Below, piece after piece: positions 35,521-45,845 of a stretch of 61,186 nucleotides of DNA. The position numbers were made by a program, and so were the translations under genes. The stretch is from an uncultured Pelagibacteraceae bacterium (GTDB taxonomy: Bacteria; Pseudomonadota; Alphaproteobacteria; Pelagibacterales; Pelagibacteraceae). The notes below the pieces were generated by a model. The model was given only the letters and a program-made list of their open reading frames with translations. It ran no database searches and was not told the DNA's origin. Position 1 is the stretch's first letter, and each line of letters starts with the position of its first letter. The stretch is taken from NCBI GenBank assembly GCA_902579925.1, contig CACHIS010000006.1, positions 1-61,186 on the forward strand. The letters are read 5' to 3'.

Positions 35521-35585
35521 TTAAGCTATAATAATGATTAATTCTTATTTTAATTTTGTTAACATTGTAATATACAGAATTGTAA

Positions 35586-36374
35586 ATGATTAAGAAAATA
35601 TTAGTAATTTTAATTACAACTTGTACGTTAATCGTAAACGTTTACGCAGGTTCAGACGGTGAGCTTATTTTGAAAAAAAATGAGCCCTCTGAAATTAAAG
35701 ATTGCTCTGAAACCTTCAACAAAGCATCTTTCGCTCTTAATCAAGGATTAGATAAAATAATTTTTAAACCAGTTTCGAGTGTATACAGAGTTTTACCATC
35801 GCCAGTTAAAACCGGAGTAAGTAACTCGTTAAACAATTTATCAAACGTTGTGACTATACCAAATAATATTCTACAAGGTGAATTTGCTTTAGCTGGAGTT
35901 AATACTGGTAGATTTTTAATAAATACAACTATTGGTGTTTTAGGTTTAATAGACGTAGCAACATATCTTGGATTTAATGAATACGTTAAAGAGGATTATG
36001 GACAAAGTTTAGCATCACATGGTATTGGACCTGGTTGTTATTTGGTATTGCCTGTTTTGGGACCTAGTACTGCTAGAGATACAATAGCGGGTTTAACAAA
36101 TTTTGTTGGTGGAGATGCTTGGTATAACGTGACAGTCAAAAATGATACTCACTACTTCAGAGATGTTGATTATTACGCATCAAAAGCTACTGCTGGTGTA
36201 GATTTTAGGGCAAAAAATTTTGACTCGATTGAAAATTTAGAAAAAAATTCATTAGACTTTTACGCATCTGTAAAAAGTCTTTATTTGCAAGATAGGCAAC
36301 AAAGAATCTTGAATAATACAAAAATTATTGAAACTCAAGATGATAGTGATTGGGAAGAAATAGAAACACAATAA
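35586..36374 (+). CDS. mlaA: MlaA (VacJ) family outer-membrane lipid-asymmetry protein
   Basis: Component of the Mla system, which removes phospholipids from the outer leaflet of the outer membrane. The 262-residue protein matches MlaA through ETFNKASFALNQGLDKIIF, FKPVSSVYRVLPSPVKTG, GRFLINTTIGVLGLIDVA, DYGQSLASHGIGPG and LVLPVLGPSTARD. The signal peptide ends in VYA-G (about residue 21) with no cysteine at the cleavage site, so unlike E. coli MlaA it does not look lipidated. It is 15 bases upstream of mlaC; the MlaFEDB transporter is not in this window. Confidence 0.92.
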   Translation: MIKKILVILITTCTLIVNVYAGSDGELILKKNEPSEIKDCSETFNKASFALNQGLDKIIFKPVSSVYRVLPSPVKTGVSNSLNNLSNVVTIPNNILQGEFALAGVNTGRFLINTTIGVLGLIDVATYLGFNEYVKEDYGQSLASHGIGPGCYLVLPVLGPSTARDTIAGLTNFVGGDAWYNVTVKNDTHYFRDVDYYASKATAGVDFRAKNFDSIENLEKNSLDFYASVKSLYLQDRQQRILNNTKIIETQDDSDWEEIETQ

Positions 36375-36389
36375 TTTCATTAATAAAAG

Positions 36390-36977
36390 ATGAAAAAAAA
36401 ACTGTTAGCATTTTTAATCGCTTTTTTTTCAATTTCCTCTGTCTCATTCTCAATTGAACCAGATGTATTTGTACAGTCTACAGTTAATAGAGCCTCAAAA
36501 TTGTTAGGTGAGGATATTTCTAAAGATGAAAAAATAGAGAAATTAAAATTAATTGCTAAGGAAACAGTTGACATAAAAGGGATTGGTTTTTACACACTTG
36601 GTGCAAAAAGAAAAAGCTTAAATGATAATGAAAAAAAAAGATATGCTTTATTATTTGAAGAATATTTTTTAAAAAGTTTTTCTAGTAGATTGGCAGAATA
36701 CACCAATCCAGAAATTGATGTGATAAATAAGGAAAAACTCAATAATAATTACACAATCGTAAATAGTGTGCTAAAATCAACTAAAGAAAGACCTGAAATA
36801 AATATTGACTGGAGAATTTATACAAAAGATCCAAGTAAACCTCTAATTAGGGATCTGATAATTGAAGGTTTGAGTTTAGCAAGAACTCAGAAAGAGGAAT
36901 TTTCCTCAGTTTTAAGCACTAATGATAATAACATCGATGCTCTGTTTGAAGTATTAAAAGAATTTTCTAATAATTAA
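36390..36977 (+). CDS. mlaC: MlaC-type periplasmic phospholipid-binding protein
   Basis: Shuttles phospholipid between MlaA and the inner-membrane Mla complex. The 195-residue product has a signal peptide (about 1-21, ending SVSFS), then helical and beta segments with VDIKGIGFYTLGAKRKSL, LNDNEKKRYALLFEEYFLKSF, and YRIYTKDPSKPLIRDLIIEG-like WRIYTKDPSKPLIRDLIIEG near the end, which fit the MlaC/Ttg2D family. It follows mlaA at once, and the pair is probably co-transcribed. It ends 10 bases before the tRNA gene on the opposite strand. Confidence 0.87.
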   Translation: MKKKLLAFLIAFFSISSVSFSIEPDVFVQSTVNRASKLLGEDISKDEKIEKLKLIAKETVDIKGIGFYTLGAKRKSLNDNEKKRYALLFEEYFLKSFSSRLAEYTNPEIDVINKEKLNNNYTIVNSVLKSTKERPEINIDWRIYTKDPSKPLIRDLIIEGLSLARTQKEEFSSVLSTNDNNIDALFEVLKEFSNN

Positions 36978-36987
36978 AATTTTTTTG

Positions 36988-37064
36988 TGGTGGGCCCGCC
37001 AGGACTCGAACCTGGGACCAATACATTATGAGTGTACTGCTCTAACCAACTGAGCTACAGGCCC
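36988..37064 (-). tRNA. tRNA with CAT anticodon (Ile2 or elongator Met)
   Basis: A 77-base tRNA with encoded CCA. The acceptor stem is GGGCCTG/CGGGCCC, the D-loop has the usual GG, the anticodon loop is CTCATAA, and the T-loop is TTCGAGT. The first pair is G-C, so it is not the initiator. CAT can be elongator Met, or Ile if C34 is changed to lysidine by TilS; the GGGCC acceptor resembles Ile tRNAs and makes Ile2 slightly more likely. Confidence 0.93.
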
Positions 37065-37117
37065 TAATAATTACATCCTTATATCAATATAAAAAATTTA
37101 TTAAATAGAGAATTTTA

Positions 37118-37192
37118 TGGTGGGCCGTGTTGGTTACGCTCCAACTACCCCTGCAATGTCAATGCAGTACTCTACTATTGAGCTAACGGCCC
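37118..37192 (-). tRNA. tRNA-Val (GAC), with unusual D- and T-loops
   Basis: A 75-base cloverleaf with encoded CCA. The acceptor GGGCCGT/ACGGCCC and the T-stem GTTGG/CCAAC pair perfectly, and the anticodon stem is CTGCA/TGCAG with loop TTGACAT. The loops deviate from the norm: D-loop AATAGTA lacks the paired G18-G19, and T-loop AGCGTAA lacks T54, T55 and A58 of the standard TTCRANY. The stems and CCA argue for a functional gene. It lies 3 bases from the rpoD stop and 53 bases from the other tRNA, on the same strand. Confidence 0.85.
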
Positions 37193-37195
37193 AAA

Positions 37196-39022
37196 TTAAC
37201 TTTCCAAGAAACTTTTTAATTGTTTTGATCTACTTGGATGTTTAAGTTTTCTTAATGCTTTTGCTTCTATCTGTCTTATTCTTTCTCTTGTCACAGAAAA
37301 CTGAAGCCCTACTTCTTCTAAGGTATGGTCTGTATTCATTCCAACACCAAATCTCATTCTGAGCACCCTTTCTTCTCTTGGTGTTAAAGTAGATAATATT
37401 TTAGTAGTAGCTTCTCCTAAATTAGATTTAATCGCTTGTTCAAGTGGTGCCAATGCTTTAGTGTCTTCAATAAAATCTCCAAGACTGCTATCTTCCTCAT
37501 CACCAACAGGCTTTTCTAATGAAACTGGTTCTTTAGAAATTTTTAATACTTTTCTTACCTTGTCCAATGGCATTCGAAGTTTTTTTGCTAACTCCTCTGG
37601 AGTTGCCTCTCTACCAAACTCACTTAAAATTAATCTTTGAGTTCTTACAATTTTATTAATTGTTTCAATCATGTGGACTGGTATTCTAATTGTTCTTGCT
37701 TGATCGGCAATGGATCTTGTAATTGCTTGTCTAATCCACCAGGTTGCATAAGTTGAAAATTTATAACCCCTTCTATACTCAAATTTATCTACTGCTTTCA
37801 TTAAACCAATATTTCCCTCTTGGATAAGATCTAAAAACTGTAAACCTCTATTTGTGTATTTTTTTGCAATAGAAATTACTAATCTTAAGTTTGCCTCTAC
37901 CATTTCTTTTTTTGCAATTCTAGACTCTTTCTCACCCTTTTGAACTCTGCTTACTAATTTCTTGAAATCAGTAACTGACATTCCAAGTTTAAAACTAATT
38001 TCAATTAATCTTTCCCTAATATTTTTAAATTCTTCTTTATTTTTCGCAAAAAATTGCTTCCACAAGCTATTAGTGTCTAAAAATTTTTTAAGATTAGGAT
38101 TTATTTCATTGCCTATATAAAATTTAATAAACTCATTCCTTGGTATTTTTTGATCCATCGCTAATCTCAAGAGATTTCCTTCTAAGGAAACTATTTTTTT
38201 ATTTTCCACGTAGTGTTTTTGAACAAGTTCCTCTAAAACTGCGGGTGATAATTGAAGAGATTTAATATTTTCTAAAATGTCGTTAACTATTTTTGTGTGC
38301 CCCTTTTCTTTTGATGAAGAAAAAGTTTGTGTATTAAGAATACAATCTAATTTTTCTTTTTGATATTTTATTAGTTTCCGATATTCTTTTGTAAGCAAAT
38401 TAACAGTCTTTAAAACTTTTGGCTTAATTTCTGACTCCATAGCTGCAAGAGTTGGATTAAAATCATCATCACTTTCGTCATTAGAATTTTCCTCTTTCTC
38501 AACTTCCCCCGAATTTTTTTGTTTAGCACTTGGACCAGTATTTTCATCCTCCATATAGTTGGTATCAATATCAATTATTTCTCTAACAAGTATCTCATCC
38601 TTTTGTAATTTTTCATCCCATTCAAAAAATTGTTGAGCAGTTATTGGGCTTTGAGATAAAGCAATCAACATAACATCTTTTCCAGCTTCAATTCTTTTTG
38701 CAATAGCTATTTCCCCTTCCCTTGAAAGCAATTCAACTCCACCCATTTCTCTCAAGTACATTCTTATTGGATCATCGCTTTTTTCAATTGTTTTACCTTC
38801 ATCTTTTGAGGAGCTTTCTTTTTTTCTTAATACTTTAAAATCTGATTTTTTTTCAACCAGTATTATTTTTTCATTGAGAATGTGAATAAAAGCTTGGGAT
38901 AGGTTTTCGTCTGAAAGATTTCTTTTACCAAGTGATTTGCTTAACTCCTCATGAGTTATGAAACCTCTATGAGTTCCACGACCCATTAATCTTGCAAATG
39001 ATTTAGTAATTATTCTTTCCAC
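37196..39022 (-). CDS. rpoD: Primary sigma factor RpoD (sigma-70)
   Basis: Housekeeping sigma subunit of RNA polymerase. The 608-residue protein has region 1.1 at the N-terminus ([16 protein letters not shown]), region 1.2 ([21 protein letters not shown], quoted as [18 protein letters not shown]), a long acidic non-conserved region, region 2 ([20 protein letters not shown] and [18 protein letters not shown]), region 3, and region 4 with [13 protein letters not shown] and the [23 protein letters not shown]. It follows dnaG, the classic macromolecular-synthesis order, and runs into two tRNA genes. Confidence 0.97.
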   Translation of the reverse strand: MERIITKSFARLMGRGTHRGFITHEELSKSLGKRNLSDENLSQAFIHILNEKIILVEKKSDFKVLRKKESSSKDEGKTIEKSDDPIRMYLREMGGVELLSREGEIAIAKRIEAGKDVMLIALSQSPITAQQFFEWDEKLQKDEILVREIIDIDTNYMEDENTGPSAKQKNSGEVEKEENSNDESDDDFNPTLAAMESEIKPKVLKTVNLLTKEYRKLIKYQKEKLDCILNTQTFSSSKEKGHTKIVNDILENIKSLQLSPAVLEELVQKHYVENKKIVSLEGNLLRLAMDQKIPRNEFIKFYIGNEINPNLKKFLDTNSLWKQFFAKNKEEFKNIRERLIEISFKLGMSVTDFKKLVSRVQKGEKESRIAKKEMVEANLRLVISIAKKYTNRGLQFLDLIQEGNIGLMKAVDKFEYRRGYKFSTYATWWIRQAITRSIADQARTIRIPVHMIETINKIVRTQRLILSEFGREATPEELAKKLRMPLDKVRKVLKISKEPVSLEKPVGDEEDSSLGDFIEDTKALAPLEQAIKSNLGEATTKILSTLTPREERVLRMRFGVGMNTDHTLEEVGLQFSVTRERIRQIEAKALRKLKHPSRSKQLKSFLES

Positions 39023-39087
39023 AGTAATTTAAACCAGAGACTTATATAATATCAAAACAGCAAAAATCCATTGTTAATTTAAAAAAA

Positions 39088-40863
39088 TTAATTAGTTTTT
39101 CTCTCATTTTTTAGCTCTTTTAACTCTTTAAAAGTTGTTTCGCTCATATCTTTTGAAAATCTTGATTCTAATTCTTGAATTCTTAGCTCTAAATCATAAT
39201 TAAATAGATCTTTAGAAATATCATCAAGTAACTCTATCACTCGATTATCATTTTTAGGTTTATTTTTAAGAATATGTTTAATTGGTGCAAACTTATTAAT
39301 TTTATCTAATAATTGTTTATCCAAATTGAGATTTTCAATATCAACCTTACTACTAGACTTTAAGTGACTAATTAAAGAATTGAATATCTGCTTATTAATT
39401 TCTGTGAATAACTTAATATTTTCAACTAAATAAATATTTGCTTGGAATAAAGAAAAATTGTTAATAAGCAAATATAGTAAAGAAAACTCCTTCAACTCAA
39501 CTCCTGTTATAGCTTGGCTTTCATTAAAAAATTTTTTTGTCGAAGCAAGTGATTTTGTTTTATTAACAAAAAACCTGTTCTTATTTTGATTAGAATGGGG
39601 TGTTAATTCAGCAATTTTTTCTAAAAAATATTCAAGAACGTATTTTTTTATAAAATTATCTTTGATCATATTTGCAATAGATCTCAAGTTTTTCTCAAAT
39701 TTTGCCATTGATGAAGGGTTATTGTCAGTTTGTTTTTTGTAATGATTAAAAATAAATTGATGAATAGAAAGTTTATTTTGTTTAGTAAAATCTAAAAAAT
39801 AATCTTTACCATTTTTTCTTACGAAACTATCAGGATCCTCTTTATTTGGTAAAAATAAAAAAGATATTTGTTTTTCAGGTTTTAATTCTTTAATGGAATG
39901 TTCGGCAGCTCTTAAGGCAGCTTTGTAACCACTTTCATCACCATCAAAACAAATTATGATATCATCAAAAAATTGATTTAATGTTAAAATTTGTTTATCA
40001 GTTAAAGATGTCCCGAGATTAGCAACTACATTATCAATTCCATCCTTGCTTAGTCGAACTACGTCCATATAACCCTCGACTAAGAAAATATGATCTATCT
40101 TGTTAGATAATTTTCTAGCTAAATCTAAATTATAAAGATTAGAACCTTTTTTAAAAAAAGTAGTCTCTGGTGAATTAATATATTTTGCCAAATAATCTGA
40201 ACTTTCTATTATTCTCCCACCTAAGGCTATTGGTTGTCCTGAAATATTATTTATTGGAAATATTAATCTTCCCCTAAACCTCTCTACATAAATATCCTTC
40301 TTTTCATCAAAATAAAATAAACCACTTTCTAATAAAATTTTTTCACTAAATTCTTGTTTTAATTTATCAAAAAAACTTGAATTTTTTTCAATAAAACCAA
40401 TCTTAAATTTTTTAACTTCGTCTTTACCTAAAGATCTATTTTTTAAATATTCTCTAGCATTAAAATATTTTTCATTTTTTAATAGTTCACAGTGATAAAA
40501 ATCAACATACCTACTATAAATTGATAAGTACTCTTTCCATTTTTGTTCTTTTTCTTCATCTTGTTTTGTAAACATGTAAGGTTGCATACCTGCGATATTT
40601 GCAAGATATTTCACTGCCTCTCCAAATCTTAAATTTTGAGTTTTCATAACAAAATCAAAAATATTTCCGTGCTCTGAGGTTGCAAAACAATGGTAAAACT
40701 CTTTTTCATCATTAACTGTGAATGATGGAGTCTTTTCATTTTTGAATGGCGATAACCCAACAAACTCTTTTCCTCTTTTTTTTAAGGCCACAACTTTAGA
40801 AACAACACTTGAAACTTTTAGGCGTGTTTTAATTTCATCTAAATATTCTTTTGGATATTTCAT
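39088..40863 (-). CDS. dnaG: DNA primase DnaG
   Basis: Makes RNA primers at the replication fork. The 591-residue protein has the CHC2-type N-domain, the TOPRIM core with FLVEGYMDVVRL and IICFDGDESGYKAA, and a helical C-terminal helicase-binding region. Three of the four zinc ligands are missing: the C-P-F-H pair reads S38-P-F-K41 and the C-F-G-C pair reads C59-F-A-T62. I believe similar loss occurs in other alphaproteobacterial primases. It overlaps yqeY by 4 bases and precedes rpoD by 65. Confidence 0.95.
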   Translation of the reverse strand: MKYPKEYLDEIKTRLKVSSVVSKVVALKKRGKEFVGLSPFKNEKTPSFTVNDEKEFYHCFATSEHGNIFDFVMKTQNLRFGEAVKYLANIAGMQPYMFTKQDEEKEQKWKEYLSIYSRYVDFYHCELLKNEKYFNAREYLKNRSLGKDEVKKFKIGFIEKNSSFFDKLKQEFSEKILLESGLFYFDEKKDIYVERFRGRLIFPINNISGQPIALGGRIIESSDYLAKYINSPETTFFKKGSNLYNLDLARKLSNKIDHIFLVEGYMDVVRLSKDGIDNVVANLGTSLTDKQILTLNQFFDDIIICFDGDESGYKAALRAAEHSIKELKPEKQISFLFLPNKEDPDSFVRKNGKDYFLDFTKQNKLSIHQFIFNHYKKQTDNNPSSMAKFEKNLRSIANMIKDNFIKKYVLEYFLEKIAELTPHSNQNKNRFFVNKTKSLASTKKFFNESQAITGVELKEFSLLYLLINNFSLFQANIYLVENIKLFTEINKQIFNSLISHLKSSSKVDIENLNLDKQLLDKINKFAPIKHILKNKPKNDNRVIELLDDISKDLFNYDLELRIQELESRFSKDMSETTFKELKELKNERKTN

Positions 40864-41324
40864 TGTTTATTTAATAAATTTTTTATAAAGGTTCCAGCTT
40901 TTGAAAAATCAATTTCATCAGCATGTTGTTTTTTTAATTCTCCCATTACTTTTCCCATATCTTTAATAGAGTTAGCACCTAATTTGGAAATAATTTCCTC
41001 ACATATTTTTTTAGTGTCCTCGTCATTAAGTTGTTTGGGAAGGAAACTTGATAGAATATTAAATTCATTCTGCTCAATTTCTAGTAAATCAGATCTATTA
41101 TTTTTTTTATAAATATCAATTGATTCGGCTCTTTGCTTCATCATCTTTTTTAATAATTTTTTAATATCTTCATCATCAGTCTCTTTTTTATTTGGACCGG
41201 ATCTATTTAAAATATCAACATCCTTAATCGATGATAAAATTAACCTATAAGTTGAGATTTTAATCTTATCTTTAGATTTTAGGGCATTTTTATATTCTGT
41301 CTCAATGGTTACTTTTAATGACAT
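40860..41324 (-). CDS. yqeY: GatB/YqeY domain protein
   Basis: A 154-residue all-helical protein related to the C-terminal tail domain of GatB. Typical stretches are LRLILSSIKD-like YRLILSSIKDVDI, KKLLKKMMKQRAESIDIYKKNNRSDL (quoted as MMKQRAESIDIYKKNNR), LPKQLNDEDTKKICEEI and IKDMGKVMGELKKQHADEID. Its role is unclear in the literature, though a link to tRNA metabolism is often suggested. It heads the yqeY-dnaG-rpoD unit and is divergent from carA. Confidence 0.88.
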   Translation of the reverse strand: MSLKVTIETEYKNALKSKDKIKISTYRLILSSIKDVDILNRSGPNKKETDDEDIKKLLKKMMKQRAESIDIYKKNNRSDLLEIEQNEFNILSSFLPKQLNDEDTKKICEEIISKLGANSIKDMGKVMGELKKQHADEIDFSKAGTFIKNLLNKQ

Positions 41325-41344
41325 AATTTTTAATCTACTTTAAA

Positions 41345-41390
41345 GAAGAAATTCTTCAAAAGAAAAATTGTTTTTTTACAATTTTATAAT
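41345..41390. promoter_or_regulatory. Inverted repeat and -10-like element between yqeY and carA
   Basis: The 125-base divergent region holds a perfect 13-bp palindrome, GAAGAAATTCTTC, at 41345-41357 and a consensus TATAAT at 41385-41390 directed toward carA. I find no good -35 at the right spacing. The palindrome could be an operator; no known regulator is implied. Confidence 0.35.
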
Positions 41391-41449
41391 ACATCTCTGT
41401 TGCGATAATAAATCAATTATTGTATTAACCTTTAACTTATGAGTTGTAA

Positions 41450-42643
41450 TTGATCAAAAAAGCAAAAAAAACAAACTCAAAAAATTCACATATTAGTACA
41501 GGTATTTTAGTTCTTGAAAACAGAAGGATTTTTAGAGGTATTGGTATTGGCTTTCAAGGAGAGGCTACAGGAGAGGTTTGTTTTAATACTTCACTGACAG
41601 GATACCAAGAAATAATTTCTGATCCGTCTTATGCAGGACAAATTATAAATTTTACCTTCCCTCACATTGGAAATGTAGGAACCAATAAAGAAGATTTTGA
41701 GTCAGATAAAATATGGACAAAGGGAGTTATTTTTAATTCTGAAATAACCTCACCGTCAAACTATAGATCTTTTCAACATTTAGATGCTTGGTTAAAAAAG
41801 AATAAAATAGTTGGAATTACTGGACTTGATACAAGAAGTTTAACAAATTTCATTAGAGATAAAGGTGCTCCAAAGGGAACCATTGCTTACTCAAAAAAAA
41901 ATAATTTTAATATTAGTAAGCTTGCAAACGCCACAAATAAATGGAGTGGATTAAAAAATTTAGATCTGGCAGAAAAAGTAACAACACAAAAAAATTATAC
42001 TTGGAAAGGACTTAAAACTTGGAGAAAAGAATATGGTTATAGAAAGAATAATCAAAACTCATTTCATGTCGTTGCTATAGATTATGGAATAAAAAAAAAT
42101 ATTTTAAGATATTTTTCTGATTTTAAATGTAAAGTTACTGTGGTTTCATGTAAGACTTCTGCTGAAAATATTTTAGCTCTTAAACCTAATGGTGTCTTTT
42201 TGTCCAATGGACCTGGAGATCCTGCAGCAACTGGAAAATACGCAATACAAATAATTCAAAGTCTTATTCAAAATAAAATGCCTTTATTTGGTATTTGTCT
42301 TGGTCATCAAATTCTAGCTTTAGCATTAGGTGGTAAAACAAAGAAAATGAAATTAGGCCATAGGGGTGCAAACCATCCTGTTAAAAACTTAATTAATGAC
42401 AACGTAGAAATTACTAGTCAAAATCACGGCTTTGAAGTTGTTAAAGAAAATTTACCAAAAAAAATTCAGATTACACATAAATCTTTATTCGACAACAGCA
42501 TCGAGGGAATAAAATTAAGGGATAAACCTGTGTTCTCAGTTCAATATCATCCTGAGTCAAACCCAGGACCACAAGACAGTGTATATTTATTTCAAGAATT
42601 TATCAACAACATGAAAAAAAATGCCAAAAAGAAAAGATCTTAA
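41450..42643 (+). CDS. carA: Carbamoyl-phosphate synthase, small subunit
   Basis: Glutaminase subunit that supplies ammonia to CarB for arginine and pyrimidine synthesis. The 397-residue protein has an N-domain ([15 protein letters not shown]) and a class I glutamine amidotransferase domain with the nucleophile Cys in [24 protein letters not shown], and the His/Glu pair in [11 protein letters not shown]. The start is a TTG codon at 41450: an ATG 9 bases upstream runs into an in-frame stop after four codons, and no other start lies before the conserved domain. Its end overlaps carB by 23 bases. Confidence 0.95.
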   Translation: MIKKAKKTNSKNSHISTGILVLENRRIFRGIGIGFQGEATGEVCFNTSLTGYQEIISDPSYAGQIINFTFPHIGNVGTNKEDFESDKIWTKGVIFNSEITSPSNYRSFQHLDAWLKKNKIVGITGLDTRSLTNFIRDKGAPKGTIAYSKKNNFNISKLANATNKWSGLKNLDLAEKVTTQKNYTWKGLKTWRKEYGYRKNNQNSFHVVAIDYGIKKNILRYFSDFKCKVTVVSCKTSAENILALKPNGVFLSNGPGDPAATGKYAIQIIQSLIQNKMPLFGICLGHQILALALGGKTKKMKLGHRGANHPVKNLINDNVEITSQNHGFEVVKENLPKKIQITHKSLFDNSIEGIKLRDKPVFSVQYHPESNPGPQDSVYLFQEFINNMKKNAKKKRS

Positions 42644-45600
42644 AAAAATATTAGTTATAGGTGCTGGACCAATTATTATAGGCCAAGCTTGTGAATTTGA
42701 TTATTCAGGAACTCAAGCTTGCAAGGCATTAAAAGATGAAGGTTATAAAGTTGTTTTAATTAATTCAAATCCAGCAACAATTATGACAGATCCTGATGTT
42801 GCTGATAAAACTTATATTGAACCTATTTGTTTAGAAGTTTTAGAAAAAATTCTCAAAAAAGAAAAACCTGATGCAATTCTACCAACGATGGGTGGCCAAA
42901 CTGCACTTAACCTTGCAATGGAAGCAGAGAAAAAGGGAATTTTAAAAAAATATAAAATTGAATTAATTGGGGCAAACTCAAAAGCTATTGCTAACGCAGA
43001 AGACAGAAAAAAATTTAGAAAAAATATGATTAGTATTGGTTTAGATTTACCCAAATCTGAAATTGTAAATAATATTAATCAATCATCAAAAGTTTTGAGT
43101 AAAATTGGTTTACCAGCAATAATTCGACCAGCTTTTACACTCGGAGGTTTGGGTGGAGGAATAGCAAAGAATAAAAAGGACTACTTAAAAATTATCAAAA
43201 ATGGTTTACACGAGTCTCCTGTAAGTCAGGTTCTTGTAGAGGAGTGCTTAGAGGGTTGGAAAGAATTTGAAATGGAGGTCGTAAGGGATAAAAAAGATAA
43301 TTGTATAATTATCTGTTCAATAGAAAATGTTGATCCAATGGGAATACATACTGGAGATTCAGTGACAGTTGCTCCTGCTCTTACATTAACTGATAAAGAG
43401 TACCAAGTAATGCGAAATGCCTCAATTGCATGTTTGAGAAAAATTGGAGTTGAAACAGGTGGTTCAAATGTTCAATTTGCGATTAATCCAAAAAATGGAC
43501 GAATGGTTATAATTGAAATGAATCCAAGAGTATCAAGATCATCAGCTCTAGCATCAAAAGCAACTGGATTTCCGATTGCAAAAGTTGCTGCTAAACTTGC
43601 GGTTGGCTACACATTGGATGAATTAAAAAATGAAATTACTAAAGTTACTCCAGCATCATTTGAACCAAGTATAGATTATGTAGTTACAAAAATTCCAAGA
43701 TTTACTTTTGAAAAATTTTCAACCTCTCCAGCAACTTTGGGTACATCAATGAAGTCTGTGGGAGAGGCAATGGCAATTGGCAGAAATTTTAAGGAATCTC
43801 TTCAAAAAGCTTTGGTTTCATTAGAAACTGGTTTTTCGGGATTGGATAGAGTATTTGACTTAAATAAAAAACAGATTGAGACAAAACTTAAGGAAAACAT
43901 ACCAAATAAAATACTATTAGTTGCAGAGGCAATTAGAAAGAAAGTTAATTTAAAAAAAATATTTTCATTATCTAAAATTGATCCATGGTTTCTAGATCAA
44001 ATAAAGGAAATAATAGACTGCGAGATTAAGATAAAGAATAAAGGATTGCCAAAAAATTTTAATGAATTTAATAAGATTAAGTCTATTGGTTTTTCTGATA
44101 AAAAATTAGCTGAGCTAACTGGTATCTCTGAAGAGATAATAAGACAGAAAAGAACTGCTCTTAAAATTTTACCTGTATTCAAAAAAGTTGATACCTGTGC
44201 GGCTGAATTTAGATCCTTTACACCTTATATGTATTCAACTTATCAAAGAAATTTTTCAATAAGTTCAGAGTGTGAAGCAGATCCATCAGCTAAGAAAAAG
44301 ATTATAATATTAGGAGGAGGACCAAATAGAATAGGACAAGGTATTGAATTTGACTATTGTTGTTGTCAGGCAAGTTTTTCTTTAAAGGATGCGGGTTTTG
44401 AAACAATTATGGTTAATTGTAATCCTGAAACAGTCTCAACAGATTATGATACAAGCGACAGGTTATATTTTGAGCCTTTAAAAGAAGAATATGTTTTTAA
44501 TATAATCAAAAGAGAACAAGAAAAAGGAAAGTTATTAGGTATTATTGCACAATTTGGGGGTCAAACTCCAATTAAACTAGCTAAATTTTTATATGACAAT
44601 AAATTACCAATATTAGGAACACAATATACTTCAATTGATTTAGCAGAGGACAGAGATCGATTTAGAAATTTTCTAAATAAATTTAAACTTAAACAAGCAG
44701 AGAGTGGGATTGCAAAAACTTTCAAACAAGCAATCCAAATAGCAGAGAAAATTGGTTTACCTTTAATGGTTAGACCTTCATATGTATTAGGCGGAAGAGC
44801 AATGGAAATTGTTCATGAAAAAAGTCAACTTAAAAATTTTGTTCAAGAGGCGTTTAAAGCTGCAGAATATAACCCAATTTTAATAGATAAATTTATTGAT
44901 CATGCTATGGAGGTAGATGTAGATGCAATATCTGACGGGAAAGAAGTACATGTTGCTGGTATTATGCAACATATTGAAGAAGCTGGAATTCATTCGGGAG
45001 ACTCTGCTTGTAGTTTGCCTCCAATATCAATTAAACCTTTCTTGATAAAAGAAATTGAAAATCAAACCAAGAAGTTAGCTCTAGCGCTTAAAGTTAAAGG
45101 GTTTATGAATGTTCAGTTTGCTATTAAAAAAGATGAAATTTATGTGATCGAGGTAAATCCTCGAGCTAGCAGAACTGTGCCATTTGTTTCAAAAGCCAAA
45201 GGGCTCCCTCTTGCTAAAATTGCTTCAAGAGTAATGGCTGGAGAAAAACTATCTAAATTCAATCTAAAAGATAGATCAAAAGGAATGTTTGCTGTAAAGG
45301 AAGCAGTATTCCCTTTCAATAAATTCCCTAATAGTGATTTACTTTTAGGTCCTGAAATGAAGTCAACGGGAGAGGTAATGGGATTTGATAAAAATTTTGG
45401 AATGGCATTTGCTAAAAGTCAAATAGCTTCTGCAAACTCTTTGCCTAAAAATGGTCTTGCTTTTATCTCTTTAAAAAATTCTCATAAAGATGAAGGAATT
45501 GATTTAGCAAAAGAATTAATAAAGTTAGATTTTACTTTATGTGCTACTAAAGGAACTGCAGAATATATCAGAAAACATGGGATGAGATGTAAGATTATTA

Positions 45601-45845
45601 ACAAAGTCAGCAGTGGGTCTCCTCACATAGTTGATGTCTTAGATTCTAAGAAAATTGCTTTAGTTATCAACACGGGAGGAGGAAATAGTGAACACAGATT
45701 AAACGATGCAATTGCTCTTAGAAGAGGTACATTAAAAAACAAAGTTCCCTATTGTACTAATATGTCGACTGCCTTAGCATGTTTACAAGCTATCAAGTCT
45801 CTTAAAACTAGCAAGTTAGAAGTTACCTCTCTTCAGGATATTTAG
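42621..45845 (+). CDS. carB: Carbamoyl-phosphate synthase, large subunit
   Basis: Makes carbamoyl phosphate from bicarbonate, ammonia and two ATP. The 1074-residue protein contains the two homologous ATP-grasp halves: [20 protein letters not shown] and [20 protein letters not shown], each with its carboxyphosphate or carbamate site ([38 protein letters not shown]) and a C-terminal allosteric MGS-type domain. It overlaps carA by 23 bases, so translation is probably coupled, and its last 4 bases overlap the convergent oxygenase-like gene. Confidence 0.97.
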   Translation: MPKRKDLKKILVIGAGPIIIGQACEFDYSGTQACKALKDEGYKVVLINSNPATIMTDPDVADKTYIEPICLEVLEKILKKEKPDAILPTMGGQTALNLAMEAEKKGILKKYKIELIGANSKAIANAEDRKKFRKNMISIGLDLPKSEIVNNINQSSKVLSKIGLPAIIRPAFTLGGLGGGIAKNKKDYLKIIKNGLHESPVSQVLVEECLEGWKEFEMEVVRDKKDNCIIICSIENVDPMGIHTGDSVTVAPALTLTDKEYQVMRNASIACLRKIGVETGGSNVQFAINPKNGRMVIIEMNPRVSRSSALASKATGFPIAKVAAKLAVGYTLDELKNEITKVTPASFEPSIDYVVTKIPRFTFEKFSTSPATLGTSMKSVGEAMAIGRNFKESLQKALVSLETGFSGLDRVFDLNKKQIETKLKENIPNKILLVAEAIRKKVNLKKIFSLSKIDPWFLDQIKEIIDCEIKIKNKGLPKNFNEFNKIKSIGFSDKKLAELTGISEEIIRQKRTALKILPVFKKVDTCAAEFRSFTPYMYSTYQRNFSISSECEADPSAKKKIIILGGGPNRIGQGIEFDYCCCQASFSLKDAGFETIMVNCNPETVSTDYDTSDRLYFEPLKEEYVFNIIKREQEKGKLLGIIAQFGGQTPIKLAKFLYDNKLPILGTQYTSIDLAEDRDRFRNFLNKFKLKQAESGIAKTFKQAIQIAEKIGLPLMVRPSYVLGGRAMEIVHEKSQLKNFVQEAFKAAEYNPILIDKFIDHAMEVDVDAISDGKEVHVAGIMQHIEEAGIHSGDSACSLPPISIKPFLIKEIENQTKKLALALKVKGFMNVQFAIKKDEIYVIEVNPRASRTVPFVSKAKGLPLAKIASRVMAGEKLSKFNLKDRSKGMFAVKEAVFPFNKFPNSDLLLGPEMKSTGEVMGFDKNFGMAFAKSQIASANSLPKNGLAFISLKNSHKDEGIDLAKELIKLDFTLCATKGTAEYIRKHGMRCKIINKVSSGSPHIVDVLDSKKIALVINTGGGNSEHRLNDAIALRRGTLKNKVPYCTNMSTALACLQAIKSLKTSKLEVTSLQDI

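Noticed and set aside
36988-37064. Initiator tRNA-fMet
   Set aside because: The CAT anticodon fits, but the first acceptor pair is G-C and the anticodon stem lacks the three G-C pairs of initiators.
39023-39087. Separate rpoD promoter between dnaG and rpoD
   Set aside because: TATATA-like sequences occur, but none has a convincing -35 at proper spacing, and such matches are frequent in AT-rich DNA.
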